A stretch of DNA of 64,000 bases, from positions 20,150-84,149 of the forward strand of contig NZ_LOHS01000053.1 in NCBI RefSeq assembly GCF_001642995.1, given 5' to 3'. This document shows, in pieces, positions 1 through 9,517 of the stretch. A program made the translations under genes and the position numbers. Numbering within the stretch: the first letter of the stretch is position 1; every line of letters starts with the position of its first letter. The notes beneath the pieces are model-generated. The model saw only the letters and a program-made list of their open reading frames with translations, did not search any database and was not told the DNA's origin. Origin of the DNA: Streptomyces jeddahensis. Lineage in GTDB: Bacteria; Actinomycetota; Actinomycetes; Streptomycetales; Streptomycetaceae.

Positions 1-1836
1 GTCGTGCGTGCCGAGCGCATTGCCGTCGGTGGAGATCCACAGGTTGCCGTACGGGTCGAAGGCGACGTTGTCCGGGCAGGAGATCGGGGACACCTGGTCC
101 TTGGGGAAGCCCGCGAAGTAGGTGGCCGGGTCGTTCGGGTCGCCGGCGACGAGGAACAGCGACCAGGCGAAGGTCGTCGACTCGGGCCGGTTGCGGGACT
201 CGGTGAGCTCGAGGACCTGCCCGTGCTTGTTGCTGTTGCGCGGGTTGGCCTCGTCGGCCGCGGCGAAACCGGTCTTGCCGCGGTTGGTGTTGTTCGTCAG
301 GGCGACGTAGACCTTGCCGCTCTGCGGGGACGGCTCGACGTCCTCGGGGCGGTCCATCTTCGTGGCGCCCACCTTGTCGGCGGCGAGACGCGTGAAGACG
401 TACACCTCCTCGGCGGTCATGCCCTCGACGTGCGAGACGGCACCGTCGGGACCGGCCGTGGCCAGCGGGATCCAGGCGCCGCTGCCGTCGAACTCGCCGT
501 CGGAGGGCAGCTTGCCGGTGCCGTCGATCTCGGTGGCCGGGGAGTCGCCGGTGAGCTTGGCGACGTAGAGCGTGCCCTCGTCGAGGAGGGTCAGGTTGTG
601 CTCGTGCGCGGCGCGCGAGCCGCCCTTCGCCATCCGCTTGCTGGAGACGAACTTGTAGAAGTAGTCGAAGCGCTCGTCGTCGCCCATGTAGACGACCGGG
701 CGGCCGTCGTCGGTCAGGCGCGGCTGCGCGGCCTCGTGCTTGAAGCGGCCGAGCGCGGTGCGCTTGCGCGGGGTCGACTCCGGGTCGTACGGGTCCAGTT
801 CGACGACCCAGCCGAAGCGGTTGGCCTCGTTCGGCTCCTTGGAAAGGTCGAAGCGGTCGTCGAACCGCTCCCACTTGCGCTCCGAGACGGCGGTCGTGAC
901 GCCGTACCGCTTCAGGCGGGCGACGGTCATCGGGTCCGTCACCTTGTCGAAGCCGCCGAAGTACTGGTTGAAGTTCTCCTCGCCGTGCAGCGTGGTGCCC
1001 CACGGGGTCTCGCCGCCCGCGCAGTTGTTCAGCGTGCCGAGGACGGTGGTGCCCGTCGGGTCGGCCTTCGTACGGACGAGTTCGCTGCCGGCGACCGGGC
1101 CGGCGAGGCGGAACTTGCTGGTGGTGGTGAGGCGGCGGTTGAGGCGGTGGCGCGGGACGGCGGTCAGCTTCCCGCTGCTGCGCTCCTCCTGCACGACCAC
1201 GACGGACAGGCCGTGCGCGGCCCAGGCGATCTCGACCTGCTCGCGGGTCGGGTTCGCGGCGTCGTAGCCCTTGAACATCAGGATCTCGTCCGTGTACTCG
1301 TGGTTGGCCACGAGGACCTGACGGCCGGGCTCGCCCCGCAGGGGCAGCAGGCTGAGGAAGTCGTTGTTGTAGCCGAACTGGCCCGCCTGGGCGGCGGCGG
1401 TCTGCTTGTCCGGGTCGAAGGCGGGGGCGCCGCGCAGGATGGGCTCGCCCCAGCGGATCACGACGTTCTGCGCGTAGCCGTCCGGGATGGTGACGGCGTC
1501 GTTCGTGTTGGGCGCGACCGGCGTGAAGCGCAGGCCACGCGCTGCCTTGCCCGTCTTCGTCTGGTACGCCGTGTCCGCACCCTCCGCCTGGGCCGCGGCG
1601 GCCTGCGGAGTACCCGCGCCGACGACCGCTCCCCCGGCGGCCGTGGCGACGGTCACGACGGCGGCGGCCCGCATCATGGACCGCCGGCTGAGCGCACCGG
1701 CTATGACGTCGCCGACGTACTCGTTGTCGCTGGTGTTGGGCACCTCGTGAAAGCAGGCGTCACCACAGCGGAACCGGCAGGTCATCGCGGAACGACCACC
1801 CGCGTGCGAGGTGATGATCGGCAGCAGTTTGCGCAC
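1..1836 (-). CDS. phoX: PhoX-family alkaline phosphatase, Tat-exported (3' end beyond window)
   Basis: Secreted, calcium/iron-dependent phosphatase of the PhoX (DUF839) family, which releases phosphate from organic phosphoesters outside the cell. The GTG start at 1836 has a GGAGGGGA ribosome site just upstream, and 612 codons are in the window before it runs off the left edge. A twin-arginine signal (SRRSMMRAAAVV, about residues 50-61) is followed by an Ala/Val-rich hydrophobic stretch. Ahead of it lies a Cys-rich segment (Cys20, 24, 28) before NTSDNEYVGDV, which I recall from actinobacterial PhoX proteins. The rest has the beta-propeller-like DPYGNLWISTDGN type of motif. A PHO-box-like repeat at 2017-2035 suggests PhoP control. 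The family call is firm; substrate and metal use are inferred from the family. Confidence 0.88.
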   Translation of the reverse strand, partial: MRKLLPIITSHAGGRSAMTCRFRCGDACFHEVPNTSDNEYVGDVIAGALSRRSMMRAAAVVTVATAAGGAVVGAGTPQAAAAQAEGADTAYQTKTGKAARGLRFTPVAPNTNDAVTIPDGYAQNVVIRWGEPILRGAPAFDPDKQTAAAQAGQFGYNNDFLSLLPLRGEPGRQVLVANHEYTDEILMFKGYDAANPTREQVEIAWAAHGLSVVVVQEERSSGKLTAVPRHRLNRRLTTTSKFRLAGPVAGSELVRTKADPTGTTVLGTLNNCAGGETPWGTTLHGEENFNQYFGGFDKVTDPMTVARLKRYGVTTAVSERKWERFDDRFDLSKEPNEANRFGWVVELDPYDPESTPRKRTALGRFKHEAAQPRLTDDGRPVVYMGDDERFDYFYKFVSSKRMAKGGSRAAHEHNLTLLDEGTLYVAKLTGDSPATEIDGTGKLPSDGEFDGSGAWIPLATAGPDGAVSHVEGMTAEEVYVFTRLAADKVGATKMDRPEDVEPSPQSGKVYVALTNNTNRGKTGFAAADEANPRNSNKHGQVLELTESRNRPESTTFAWSLFLVAGDPNDPATYFAGFPKDQVSPISCPDNVAFDPYGNLWISTDGNALGTHD

Positions 1837-2016
1837 TGTCCCCTCCGTATGTGCACATGAACCGGCGCTCCCTGCGCCGACGTGGACCGGAGACCCCGGG
1901 TCCGGCGTTGCTGTGCGCGGCGAACGGGTCCGCCGACGCTACGCGCGCCCATCTGGCTGATTCCGGCTGTTTCGCGCGAGACGTTAGGGGCGGAGGCCAG
2001 CAGGGTGACGGACTCC

Positions 2017-2035
2017 GGATGAACGCCGAGTGAAC
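2017..2035 (-). promoter_or_regulatory. Candidate PHO box (PhoP operator) upstream of phoX
   Basis: Read on the minus strand, GTTCACT and GTTCATC lie exactly 11 bp apart. This matches the Streptomyces PHO-box direct-repeat unit (7 conserved bases plus 4 variable). A TAACGT -10-like hexamer lies about 31 bp downstream at 1986-1981. The site is roughly 180 bp upstream of the phoX GTG, which implies a long leader. The flanking 11-bp positions are degenerate, so only two units are strong. Confidence 0.6.
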
Positions 2036-2220
2036 CCCCGGCGGACGGAAGGGAGTTCAAGGTCCCCGCGCCGCGCGTGGCCCGCGCCTCGGAAGCCGCC
2101 GTTCGTGGAGGCGGTGCGCGGAGGCCGCCCCTCCCCAAGATCGCCGAATACGGCGGCTACCCTTACGTGTCCTTCCTGGCCAGGAATTACGGGTACCAAC
2201 TCATGCGAAGGGTTGCGCAC

Positions 2221-4083
2221 ATGGGCATTCTGAGTCTCCTGCGGAACGCGTTCGGACGGTCGCGCAAGGGGCGTGACGGGGACGCCGTCGGGGAGCAGGG
2301 GCCCTCGTCGGCGGCCTCCTCGACCTCCTCGACGTCTGCGCCGGCCGCCGAGCCATCGACGGCGACGGAGTCTTCTCCGTCCTCTCCGTCTTCTCCGGTG
2401 ACGGCGTCCTCTACGTCTTCTACGTCTTCTACGGTGACGGCGTCCTCGACGGTGACGGAGGTGAAGGTTCCCGCACCGACGACGGAGCCCGAGCCGTCGG
2501 TCGTGGACGAGCTGGTGTCGCAGGCGTTCGACAATGTGACGGTGCCGGGTGCGCGGGGGGCTTCCTCGGCGACGCCCGCCCCCGCGGCGACCGCCGAGCC
2601 GGAGTCTTCGGCTCCCGAACGGACGCCGGAGCCTTCGGCGCCTGAGGCGGAGCTGGAGCCTGAGCCGGTGGCTGCGGCGCCTGAGGCGGAGCCTGAGCCG
2701 GTGGCTGTGACTGCTGAGGCGGAGCCTGAGCCGGTGGCTGCGGCTCCTAAGGCGGAGCGGGAGGCCGAGGTTCCGGCTGCGGAGGCCGAGGGCGTGACCT
2801 CGGCTCCCGAGGCGGATCCGGTGGTCGAGGTTCCGGCCGAGGCGGAGGCCGTGGCCGTGGCCGCCGAAGCGAAGGTCGAGAGCGCGACCACCGAGCCCGA
2901 GGCGGTGGCTGCGGGGTCGGAGCCCGAGCCGGTGGTCGAGGTTCCGGCCCCGGCGGAGGCCGTGACCACCGAGCCGAAGGCCGAGACGGCAACCGCCGAG
3001 CCCGAGGCCGGGGCCCTTGCCGAGGCGCCCACCCCGGAGCCCGAGGCCGTTGCCGGGGCGCCCGCCCCGCAGCCCGAGCCCAAGGCCGCCGACGAGCCCA
3101 AGGCCGCCGCCCCTGAGGCGGTGGCTGCCCCCGCCGAACCGCAGCCCGCGCCCGTCGCTCCCGCTGCCGCTCCCGAGCCCAAGGCTGCGGCTGCGCCTGC
3201 GGAGCAGGAGCCCGAGGCCCCGGCTAAGCCCGACGCCACAGCTGAGCCCGATATCGCCTCCGACGTGGTGGCCGCACAGGCCCCCAAGCCGGAAACCGCC
3301 CCCAAGCCGAAGGCCGCGGCCGAGCCGGAGGCCGCGGCCGAGCCGCAGACCACCACCGACGCGGCGGAGGTCTCCGCCGAGGCGACCCCCGCCCCCGCGA
3401 GCCCCGCGCCCGCAACTCCCGCCCCCAAGCCCGCCCTCTCCCTCGCCCGCCTCAAGGCCAACGCGCCCGGGCTCGTGCCCGCGTACAAGGCCGCAGGCGC
3501 CGTACTCAAGGAGAAGGGCCTGGCCGGCAGGCGGGCCCGCGTGTACCTCGTGCTTGACCGGTCGGGTTCCATGCGCGGGTACTACAAGGACGGCTCGGCA
3601 CAGAGCCTCGGCGAGCAGGTGCTGGCCCTGGCCGCACACCTGGACGCCGACGCCACGGTGCACGTTGTCTTCTTCTCGACGGAGATCGACGGAACGGGCG
3701 AGCTCACCCCGGCCGCGTACGAGGGCCGCGTCGACGAGCTGCACGAGTCCCTCGGGCGGATGGGCCGCACCAGCTACCACCGCGCCGTGGAAGAGGTCGT
3801 CACGGACTACGAGAAGTCCGGCACCGAGGACCCCGCCCTGGTGATCTTCCAGACGGACGGCCCGCCGGACACCAAGGGCGTGGCGACGCAGGCCCTGGCC
3901 GATGCCGCCAAGCACCCGCTGTTCTTCCAGTTCATCGCGTTCGGCGAGCACGACGCCAAGGGCTTCGACTACCTGCGCAAGCTGAAGGCCGACAACGCCG
4001 CGTTCTTCCACGCGGGCCCGACGCCCCGCGAGCTCACGGACGAGGAACTGTACGAGGGCCTGCTGGCGTCCTGGCGCCCGTAG
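2221..4083 (+). CDS. VWA-domain protein, TerF-like, with long Ala/Pro/Glu-rich linker
   Basis: Probably cytosolic, 620 aa. Three parts are visible: a short basic N-terminus ([20 protein letters not shown]); a linker of about 430 residues made of E-P-E-A-V-type repeats; and a C-terminal von Willebrand A domain (about residues 435-620). The VWA domain carries a metal-ion-dependent adhesion-site motif DRSGS and later [10 protein letters not shown], as in the TerF/TerY tellurium-resistance type. I start at ATG 2221 because GAAGGG lies 8-9 nt upstream; an in-frame ATG at 2203 is less well placed. No ter-operon partners are adjacent. Its partner and role are unknown. The repeat linker also produces long spurious open frames on the other strand. 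Confidence 0.8.
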   Translation: MGILSLLRNAFGRSRKGRDGDAVGEQGPSSAASSTSSTSAPAAEPSTATESSPSSPSSPVTASSTSSTSSTVTASSTVTEVKVPAPTTEPEPSVVDELVSQAFDNVTVPGARGASSATPAPAATAEPESSAPERTPEPSAPEAELEPEPVAAAPEAEPEPVAVTAEAEPEPVAAAPKAEREAEVPAAEAEGVTSAPEADPVVEVPAEAEAVAVAAEAKVESATTEPEAVAAGSEPEPVVEVPAPAEAVTTEPKAETATAEPEAGALAEAPTPEPEAVAGAPAPQPEPKAADEPKAAAPEAVAAPAEPQPAPVAPAAAPEPKAAAAPAEQEPEAPAKPDATAEPDIASDVVAAQAPKPETAPKPKAAAEPEAAAEPQTTTDAAEVSAEATPAPASPAPATPAPKPALSLARLKANAPGLVPAYKAAGAVLKEKGLAGRRARVYLVLDRSGSMRGYYKDGSAQSLGEQVLALAAHLDADATVHVVFFSTEIDGTGELTPAAYEGRVDELHESLGRMGRTSYHRAVEEVVTDYEKSGTEDPALVIFQTDGPPDTKGVATQALADAAKHPLFFQFIAFGEHDAKGFDYLRKLKADNAAFFHAGPTPRELTDEELYEGLLASWRP

Positions 4084-4234
4084 GGCACCGAAGGCTCGTA
4101 CACCGATCACCAGGCCGCCCGCGCGAAAAGCACTGCGTGGGCGGTCTGGCAGGGTCAGCTACGATTTCGAGGTTCCGTAGACGGTTCGACAGAGATTTCC
4201 GTCACTCCGCGTAGCAACCTTGGAGCAGCCCGCG

Positions 4235-5950
4235 ATGGCTCGACACCTCATCACCAGCGCCCTTCCGTACATCAACGGGATCAAGCACCTGGGCAACATG
4301 GTGGGCTCCATGCTCCCGGCGGATGTGTACTCCCGGTACCTCCGCCAGCGCGGCCATGACGTCCTCTACATCTGCGCCACCGACGAGCACGGCACCCCCG
4401 CCGAGCTGGCCGCGAAGGAGCAGGGCCTGCCGGTGGACGAGTTCTGCGCGCAGGCGCACGACGCGCAGAAGGTCGTGTACGACGGTTTCGAGCTGGCCTT
4501 CGACTACTTCGGTCGCAGTTCCTCGCCGGAGAACCGCGACATCACACAGCACTTCGCACGGAAGCTGAACGAGAACGGCTTCATCGAGGAGCGCGCGATC
4601 CGCCAGGTCTACTCGCCTGCGGACGGCCGTTTCCTTCCCGACCGCTACGTCGAGGGCACCTGCCCGCACTGCGGCTACGACAAGGCCCGCGGCGACCAGT
4701 GCGAGAACTGCACCCGCGTACTCGACCCGACCGACCTGATCAACCCGCGCTCGGCGATCTCCGGCTCCACGGACCTGGAGGTCCGCGAGACCAAGCACCT
4801 CTTCCTGCTGCAGTCCAAGCTCCAGCACGAGGTCGAGGCGTGGATCGACGAGGTCGCGGACGAGTGGCCGCAGCTCGCCTCGTCGATCGCCCGCAAGTGG
4901 CTGACCGAGGGGCTGCACGACCGCGCGATCACCCGTGACCTGGACTGGGGCGTCCCGGTCCCGGCCGACACCTGGCCGGAGCTGGCAGCCGAGGGCAAGG
5001 TCTTCTACGTCTGGTTCGACGCCCCGATCGAGTACATCGGCGCGACGAAGGAGTGGGCGGACCAGGACCCGGCCAAGCGGGACTGGAAGTCCTGGTGGTA
5101 CGAGGCAGACGACACCATCCGCTACACGCAGTTCATGGCCAAGGACAACGTCCCCTTCCACTCGGTGATGTTCCCGGCCACCGAGCTCGGCGTGCGCGAG
5201 CCCTGGAAGAAGGTCGACTACCTCAAGTCGTTCAACTGGCTGACCTACTACGGCGGCAAGTTCTCCACGTCTCAGCGGCGCGGTGTCTTCACCGACCAGG
5301 CGCTGGAGATCCTGCCCGCCGACTACTGGCGCTACTTCCTGATCGCCAACGCCCCGGAGTCCGACGACTCGTCTTTCACGTGGGAGCACTTCACGGCCAC
5401 GGTGAACAAGGACCTCGCCGACACCCTCGGAAACTTCGTCAACCGCGTCCTTTCCTTCTCCCGCAAGCGCTTCGGTGACGAGGTCCCGGGGGGTGCCGAG
5501 GCCGGCGAGGCGGAGCAGAAGCTGGGCGAGGAGATCTCCCGCCTCCTCGCCGAGTACGAGGAGCAGATGGAGGCCCTCCAGTTCCGCAAGGCCGCGGCGG
5601 CGCTGCGCGCCCTGTGGTCGGCGGGCAACTCCTACCTGGAGGAGAAGGCCCCCTGGCTGGAGATCAAGACGGACAAGGACGGCGCGGCCCTGACCCTCCG
5701 CACCGCGATGAACCTGATCCATCTCTACGCGGTCGTCTCTGAGCCCTTCATCCCGGCCTCGGCGAGGGCCATGCGTACGGCGTTCGATCTGGACAACGAC
5801 ACGGCGACCTGGGTCACGTCCGACGAGGCCAGATCCCTGTCCTCGGTCCCCGCGGGCACGCCCTTCACGGTCCCGCCGGTCCTGTTCGCCAAGCTCACGG
5901 ACGAGGATCTGGAGGCGTACAAGCAGCGCTTCGGCGGCGAGGCGGAGTAG
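4235..5950 (+). CDS. metG: Methionyl-tRNA synthetase, KFSTS-type paralogue
   Basis: Class I aminoacyl-tRNA synthetase charging tRNA-Met, 571 aa. The HIGH motif appears as HLGN (residues 18-21), the zinc knuckle as [17 protein letters not shown], and the KMSKS loop as K342-F-S-T-S346. KFSTS and the four-Cys knuckle resemble archaeal/eukaryote-like MetRS2 rather than the usual Gram-positive enzyme. An anticodon-binding helical domain follows (about 400-571), with no C-terminal tRNA-binding extension. ATG 4235 has GGAG 9 nt upstream; an in-frame TTG at 4220 is less likely. A second, different metG lies at 7811-9430. This copy could be a redundant, inhibitor-tolerant enzyme, as duplicated MetRS is in some Firmicutes; that is inference. 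Confidence 0.88.
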   Translation: MARHLITSALPYINGIKHLGNMVGSMLPADVYSRYLRQRGHDVLYICATDEHGTPAELAAKEQGLPVDEFCAQAHDAQKVVYDGFELAFDYFGRSSSPENRDITQHFARKLNENGFIEERAIRQVYSPADGRFLPDRYVEGTCPHCGYDKARGDQCENCTRVLDPTDLINPRSAISGSTDLEVRETKHLFLLQSKLQHEVEAWIDEVADEWPQLASSIARKWLTEGLHDRAITRDLDWGVPVPADTWPELAAEGKVFYVWFDAPIEYIGATKEWADQDPAKRDWKSWWYEADDTIRYTQFMAKDNVPFHSVMFPATELGVREPWKKVDYLKSFNWLTYYGGKFSTSQRRGVFTDQALEILPADYWRYFLIANAPESDDSSFTWEHFTATVNKDLADTLGNFVNRVLSFSRKRFGDEVPGGAEAGEAEQKLGEEISRLLAEYEEQMEALQFRKAAAALRALWSAGNSYLEEKAPWLEIKTDKDGAALTLRTAMNLIHLYAVVSEPFIPASARAMRTAFDLDNDTATWVTSDEARSLSSVPAGTPFTVPPVLFAKLTDEDLEAYKQRFGGEAE

Positions 5951-6005
5951 AGGCACTTAGCTTCCGAGAAGCGGTGCGGCAAGGCGTTCTACGTCTCGAC
6001 CGTTC

Positions 6006-7640
6006 CTAGAGGCTGAGCGGGAGCGGGTCCTGATGCCAGGACTGCTGCTCAGCCGCGTGCCCCGAACGGTGTTGGGCACACTGGTCCCCCGCGTTCGCTC
6101 CGCATCCGGGCAGCACGCATCTGGTGCGTGGTCCGGGAATGCGGGGGCGGGTTTCCTCACGCCGCCGGGTGTCCGGTCGGGCCTGGGCGGTCCGATGCCC
6201 CGCACGATCTCTCCGGTCGTGTGGGGGCGGTGCCGTCCGTCGCCGGATCGGATGCCCGAGGGCGCGCCTTCCGATCGCCACGGCTGCCGCGTCGTGGCGT
6301 GTCGTCTTACGGGTGGGGGTGGCCAGCGGTTTCTGCCAGTGCTGGGCACCCCACCGGGAGGTGTAGGCGGGGTCGACCACGACGATCGCCATGTCCTGCT
6401 CGGCGGCCATCGCAACCAGCCGGGCCTTGAGCAGGGCCGTGGGGAAGCGGGAGATCAGGCGGCGGAAGCGCTTGTTGCGGCCGGACTTCTCCCGCGTCCT
6501 GCCGTCGGTGAAGTCGAGGTCCTCGATCGCGATCGCTGCGGCGCCGCAGCGGCGGGCGTAGTGGAGCAACCGGGTCAGGGCGTGTCGGATCTGGGCGTCC
6601 CGGTGCGCGGTGGGGCCAGTCAGGTCGTAGAAGAAGCGTCGGGGCTCGCCGACGGGGTTGCCGTGCAGGTCCAGGCTCCAGGCAGCGAGGTGGTCGTCGT
6701 TCATGTCCACCCCGACCACGCCCCGGGCGAGGGCCGCTTCCAGCGGCAGCACGGGGGCAGGGGCGCGCTGCCAGGAGGCGGTCACATACCAGCGGCCGCG
6801 CATCGTGTCGTAGTGGATGCGGTACGCCACCGCCCGGTTCGCGGTGATCCGGTCCAGCCACTCCCTGTCCCGATGCGGGAAGGCCACGGTGGCATCGAGC
6901 ACGTACCGGCCGTGCGGGGCGTTGGCCAGATGAGCGAGTGGGGCCGGGAGCCGGATCGAGACCTGCCCGGTGTCGGTGATGCGGATGGTCTCGTTGCCGC
7001 AGCGTTTGCCCGACTCCCCGTCAGCGGCCAGGAACATCCGGGCCGCCTCCCAGCGCTCCCGCCACGCCCGCTCATCCAGCCCGGCCTCGTCCAGGTGATG
7101 ACGCAGACGTGCGAGCCGCTTGCCACCACGCACCACGCGCACCCGGCCCGCCGCCCAGTCCGCCTCCAGCCGTGCCAGCCGGTCCTCGAGCACGCTCAGC
7201 CGACGGGACTTGGCGTGCCACTCGGCACGGCATGCATACCCTCGCGGAATTCCCTGGCGTTTGTCGGCCTTCGCGCCCAGCGGCCGAGCCAGCCGCGCCT
7301 CGATGCTCGCGATCTGCCCCCGCAGCCGTACCAGATGGGACACCTGACCGCGCCGCGCCAGCGCCCACTGATCATGAGTGGCCTTGGTGATGCTGCCTGC
7401 CCAGCGGGCAGATGACTTTCCCGTCAACTCCTGCTTCCGGGCTGCCCATGAGGCAGCAGCATGAGCCAGCCCCTGCCGGGACCGTATCGCGACGTCGCCA
7501 GCTGCGAGAGCGCCCAAAAATGCACCGACCTCACGCAGCACGGCTGCGTCCGCTTCCGAAACCTTCAGTCGAGCTCGGATCGCAACCCCAGCAGGACCGG
7601 GCAGCACCACGGGCGTCACCAGCTTCCGCCGTGCGCGCAT
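6006..7640 (-). CDS. TnpB-like RuvC protein (IS200/IS605 accessory type), no tnpA
   Basis: 544 aa, related to TnpB, the RNA-guided nuclease ancestor of Cas12. The three RuvC segments carry plausible acidic residues: D312 in GVVGVDMND, E373 in AIAIEDLDF and D450 in TRHDAAAVAIGRR. The N-terminal 300 residues are basic and helical. The CxxC...CxxC zinc ribbon that normally lies between RuvC-II and RuvC-III is missing: residues 424-449 contain no Cys. ATG 7640 has GGAGGGG upstream. No Y1 transposase or clear element ends are nearby. It sits tail-to-tail with the first metG (55 bp between stops) and head-to-head with the second. It is a member of a Streptomyces-rich TnpB-related family whose activity I do not know. 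Confidence 0.8.
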   Translation of the reverse strand: MRARRKLVTPVVLPGPAGVAIRARLKVSEADAAVLREVGAFLGALAAGDVAIRSRQGLAHAAASWAARKQELTGKSSARWAGSITKATHDQWALARRGQVSHLVRLRGQIASIEARLARPLGAKADKRQGIPRGYACRAEWHAKSRRLSVLEDRLARLEADWAAGRVRVVRGGKRLARLRHHLDEAGLDERAWRERWEAARMFLAADGESGKRCGNETIRITDTGQVSIRLPAPLAHLANAPHGRYVLDATVAFPHRDREWLDRITANRAVAYRIHYDTMRGRWYVTASWQRAPAPVLPLEAALARGVVGVDMNDDHLAAWSLDLHGNPVGEPRRFFYDLTGPTAHRDAQIRHALTRLLHYARRCGAAAIAIEDLDFTDGRTREKSGRNKRFRRLISRFPTALLKARLVAMAAEQDMAIVVVDPAYTSRWGAQHWQKPLATPTRKTTRHDAAAVAIGRRALGHPIRRRTAPPPHDRRDRAGHRTAQARPDTRRREETRPRIPGPRTRCVLPGCGANAGDQCAQHRSGHAAEQQSWHQDPLPLSL

Positions 7641-7810
7641 CCGTTTACCCCTCCACCCGAAACTGCGGCACCTCGCTCAACGAGCGCCACCTGAAAAGGT
7701 CACACATTCGGTACATGAATATCTGTTCACTAACCGGAAAGTCCCGAGCTCGCCCGGTAACCAAGTTCCCCGGCTCGTGCGTACCGCTGGACGCACTAGC
7801 CTTGAGAGGC

Positions 7811-9430
7811 ATGCAGACCACGGGACCTCAGCCGGCAGGGGCGAAGAAGGAGTACTACGTCTCCACGCCCATTTACTACGTCAACGACGCTCCTCACCTG
7901 GGCCACGCCTACACGACCGTCGCAGGCGACGTGCTCTCGCGCTGGCACCGTCAGCGCGGCGAGAAGGTGTGGTTCCTCACCGGCACGGACGAGCACGGTC
8001 AGAAGATCATGCGCACCGCCGACGCCAACGGCGTCAGCCCGCAGGAATGGTGCGACAAGCTCGTCGAGGAGGCATGGAAGCCCCTCTGGGAGCATCTGGA
8101 GATCGCGAACGACGACTTCATCCGGACCACGGAGAAGCGGCACACGGACCGTGTGCAGGAGTTCGTCCAGGACCTGTACGACAAGGGCGAGATCTACAAG
8201 GGCGGGTACGAAGGCCCGTACTGCGTGGGCTGCGAGGAGTACAAGCTCCCCGGCGAGCTGCTGGACGGCGAGGGCGACTTCGCAGGTCAGAAGCTGTGCC
8301 CGGTCCACAAGAAGCCGGTGGAGATCCTCAAGGAGGAGAACTACTTCTTCAAGCTGAGCGAGTACGGCGACAAGCTCCTCGCCCGCTACGAGGCCAACCC
8401 GGACTTCATCCAGCCTGAGTCCGCGCGCAACGAGGTCGTGAACTTCGTGCGCCAGGGCCTGCAGGACCTCTCGATCTCCCGCTCCACCTTCGACTGGGGC
8501 GTCCCGGTTCCCTGGGACGAGAAGCACGTCATCTACGTGTGGGTCGACGCGCTGCTGAACTACGCCACGGCGGTCGGCTACAACGAGAACCCGGCGAAGT
8601 TCGAGTCGACCTTCCCGGCGAACGTGCACCTGGTGGGCAAGGACATCCTCCGCTTCCACGCGATCATCTGGCCCGCGATGCTGATGGCGCAGGGCCTGCC
8701 GCTCCCGGGCAAGGTCGCGGCCAACGGCTGGCTGATGGTCGGCGGCGAGAAGATGTCGAAGTCGAACCTGACCGGCATCAAGCCGCAGGACCTGACCTCG
8801 CACTTCGGCGTGGACGCGTACCGCTGGTACTTCCTGCGCGCGATCGCCTTCGGCCAGGACGGCTCGTTCTCCTGGGAGGACTTCTCCGCCCGCTACACGA
8901 GCGAGCTCGCCAACGACTACGGCAACCTGGCGTCGCGCGTGGCGGCCATGGTCGGCAAGTACTTCGGTGGTGAGCTGCCGGCCTCGGCGGCCGACGGCGA
9001 GGCCGAGCAGGCGATCCACGGGGGCCTGGCCAAGGCCGTCGCGGAGGCCGACCGCAAGATCGGCGAGGACCTGGACTTCCAGGGCGGCATCCTGGCGATC
9101 TTCGACTTCGTCAAGCAGGTCAACGGCTACATCACGGAGCAGGAGCCGTGGAAGGTCGCCAAGGACACCAGTGACGAGGGCAAGGCCCGCCTCGCGACGA
9201 TCCTCTACACGGCCGCGGAGTCCCTCCGCGCGGTGGCGGTCCTCCTCAACCCGATCATGCCGGACACCTCCCAGAAGCTCTGGGACTCCCTCGGCGCGGA
9301 GGCCTCCCTCGGCACGCTCGCGGACCAGCGGGTCCAGGACGCGGGCACGTGGGGCCGCCTCCCGGCGGGCATGACGGTGACGAAGGGCGCGGTGCTGTTC
9401 CCGCGCCTGGAGGAGAAGCCGACCGCGTAG
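7811..9430 (+). CDS. metG: Methionyl-tRNA synthetase, canonical KMSKS type
   Basis: Class I synthetase, 539 aa, with HLGH (residues 29-32) and a canonical K314-M-S-K-S318 loop. The metal-binding region is reduced (CVGCEEYK...CPVHKK), as in the common Gram-positive MetRS1 form. It is probably the housekeeping enzyme that corresponds to metS in other Streptomyces. I start at ATG 7811. An upstream in-frame extension to 7412 overlaps the divergent tnpB and looks non-coding. No good ribosome site precedes ATG 7811. A TAGCCT hexamer at 7797-7802, 8 nt upstream, would fit a leaderless mRNA, and TTG 7802 is an in-frame alternative. A strong hairpin follows the stop. Confidence 0.92.
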   Translation: MQTTGPQPAGAKKEYYVSTPIYYVNDAPHLGHAYTTVAGDVLSRWHRQRGEKVWFLTGTDEHGQKIMRTADANGVSPQEWCDKLVEEAWKPLWEHLEIANDDFIRTTEKRHTDRVQEFVQDLYDKGEIYKGGYEGPYCVGCEEYKLPGELLDGEGDFAGQKLCPVHKKPVEILKEENYFFKLSEYGDKLLARYEANPDFIQPESARNEVVNFVRQGLQDLSISRSTFDWGVPVPWDEKHVIYVWVDALLNYATAVGYNENPAKFESTFPANVHLVGKDILRFHAIIWPAMLMAQGLPLPGKVAANGWLMVGGEKMSKSNLTGIKPQDLTSHFGVDAYRWYFLRAIAFGQDGSFSWEDFSARYTSELANDYGNLASRVAAMVGKYFGGELPASAADGEAEQAIHGGLAKAVAEADRKIGEDLDFQGGILAIFDFVKQVNGYITEQEPWKVAKDTSDEGKARLATILYTAAESLRAVAVLLNPIMPDTSQKLWDSLGAEASLGTLADQRVQDAGTWGRLPAGMTVTKGAVLFPRLEEKPTA

Positions 9431-9444
9431 CCCGTACGCACGTC

Positions 9445-9482
9445 GAAGGGGCCCGGAACCTGTTGAGGTCCCGGGCCCCTTC
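9445..9482 (+). terminator. Hairpin terminator after metG
   Basis: An inverted repeat with a near-perfect 16-bp stem (GAAGGGGCCCGGAACC paired with its complement ending at 9482) and a 6-nt loop. It begins 15 bp after the metG stop, so it is a likely intrinsic-type terminator. Confidence 0.8.
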
Positions 9483-9517
9483 GTCGCGTCCGCTTCGCCC
9501 AACTGATGACGCTTCGC

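Noticed and set aside
1984..4110. Long minus-strand frame (708 codons) opposite the VWA gene, with Arg/Leu/Gly-rich repeats
   Set aside because: It is the antisense reading of the repeat linker. There is no plausible domain, and the plus strand has a real VWA domain with normal codon use.
5249..5275. KFSTS instead of KMSKS as a sign that the first metG is dead
   Set aside because: KFSTS is normal in archaeal-type MetRS. HLGN, the zinc knuckle and full length are intact, so it is a different subtype rather than a pseudogene.
7412..7810. N-terminal extension of the second metG
   Set aside because: It overlaps the divergent tnpB gene and its promoter. Homology to MetRS begins only after ATG 7811, and the extra sequence is low-complexity.
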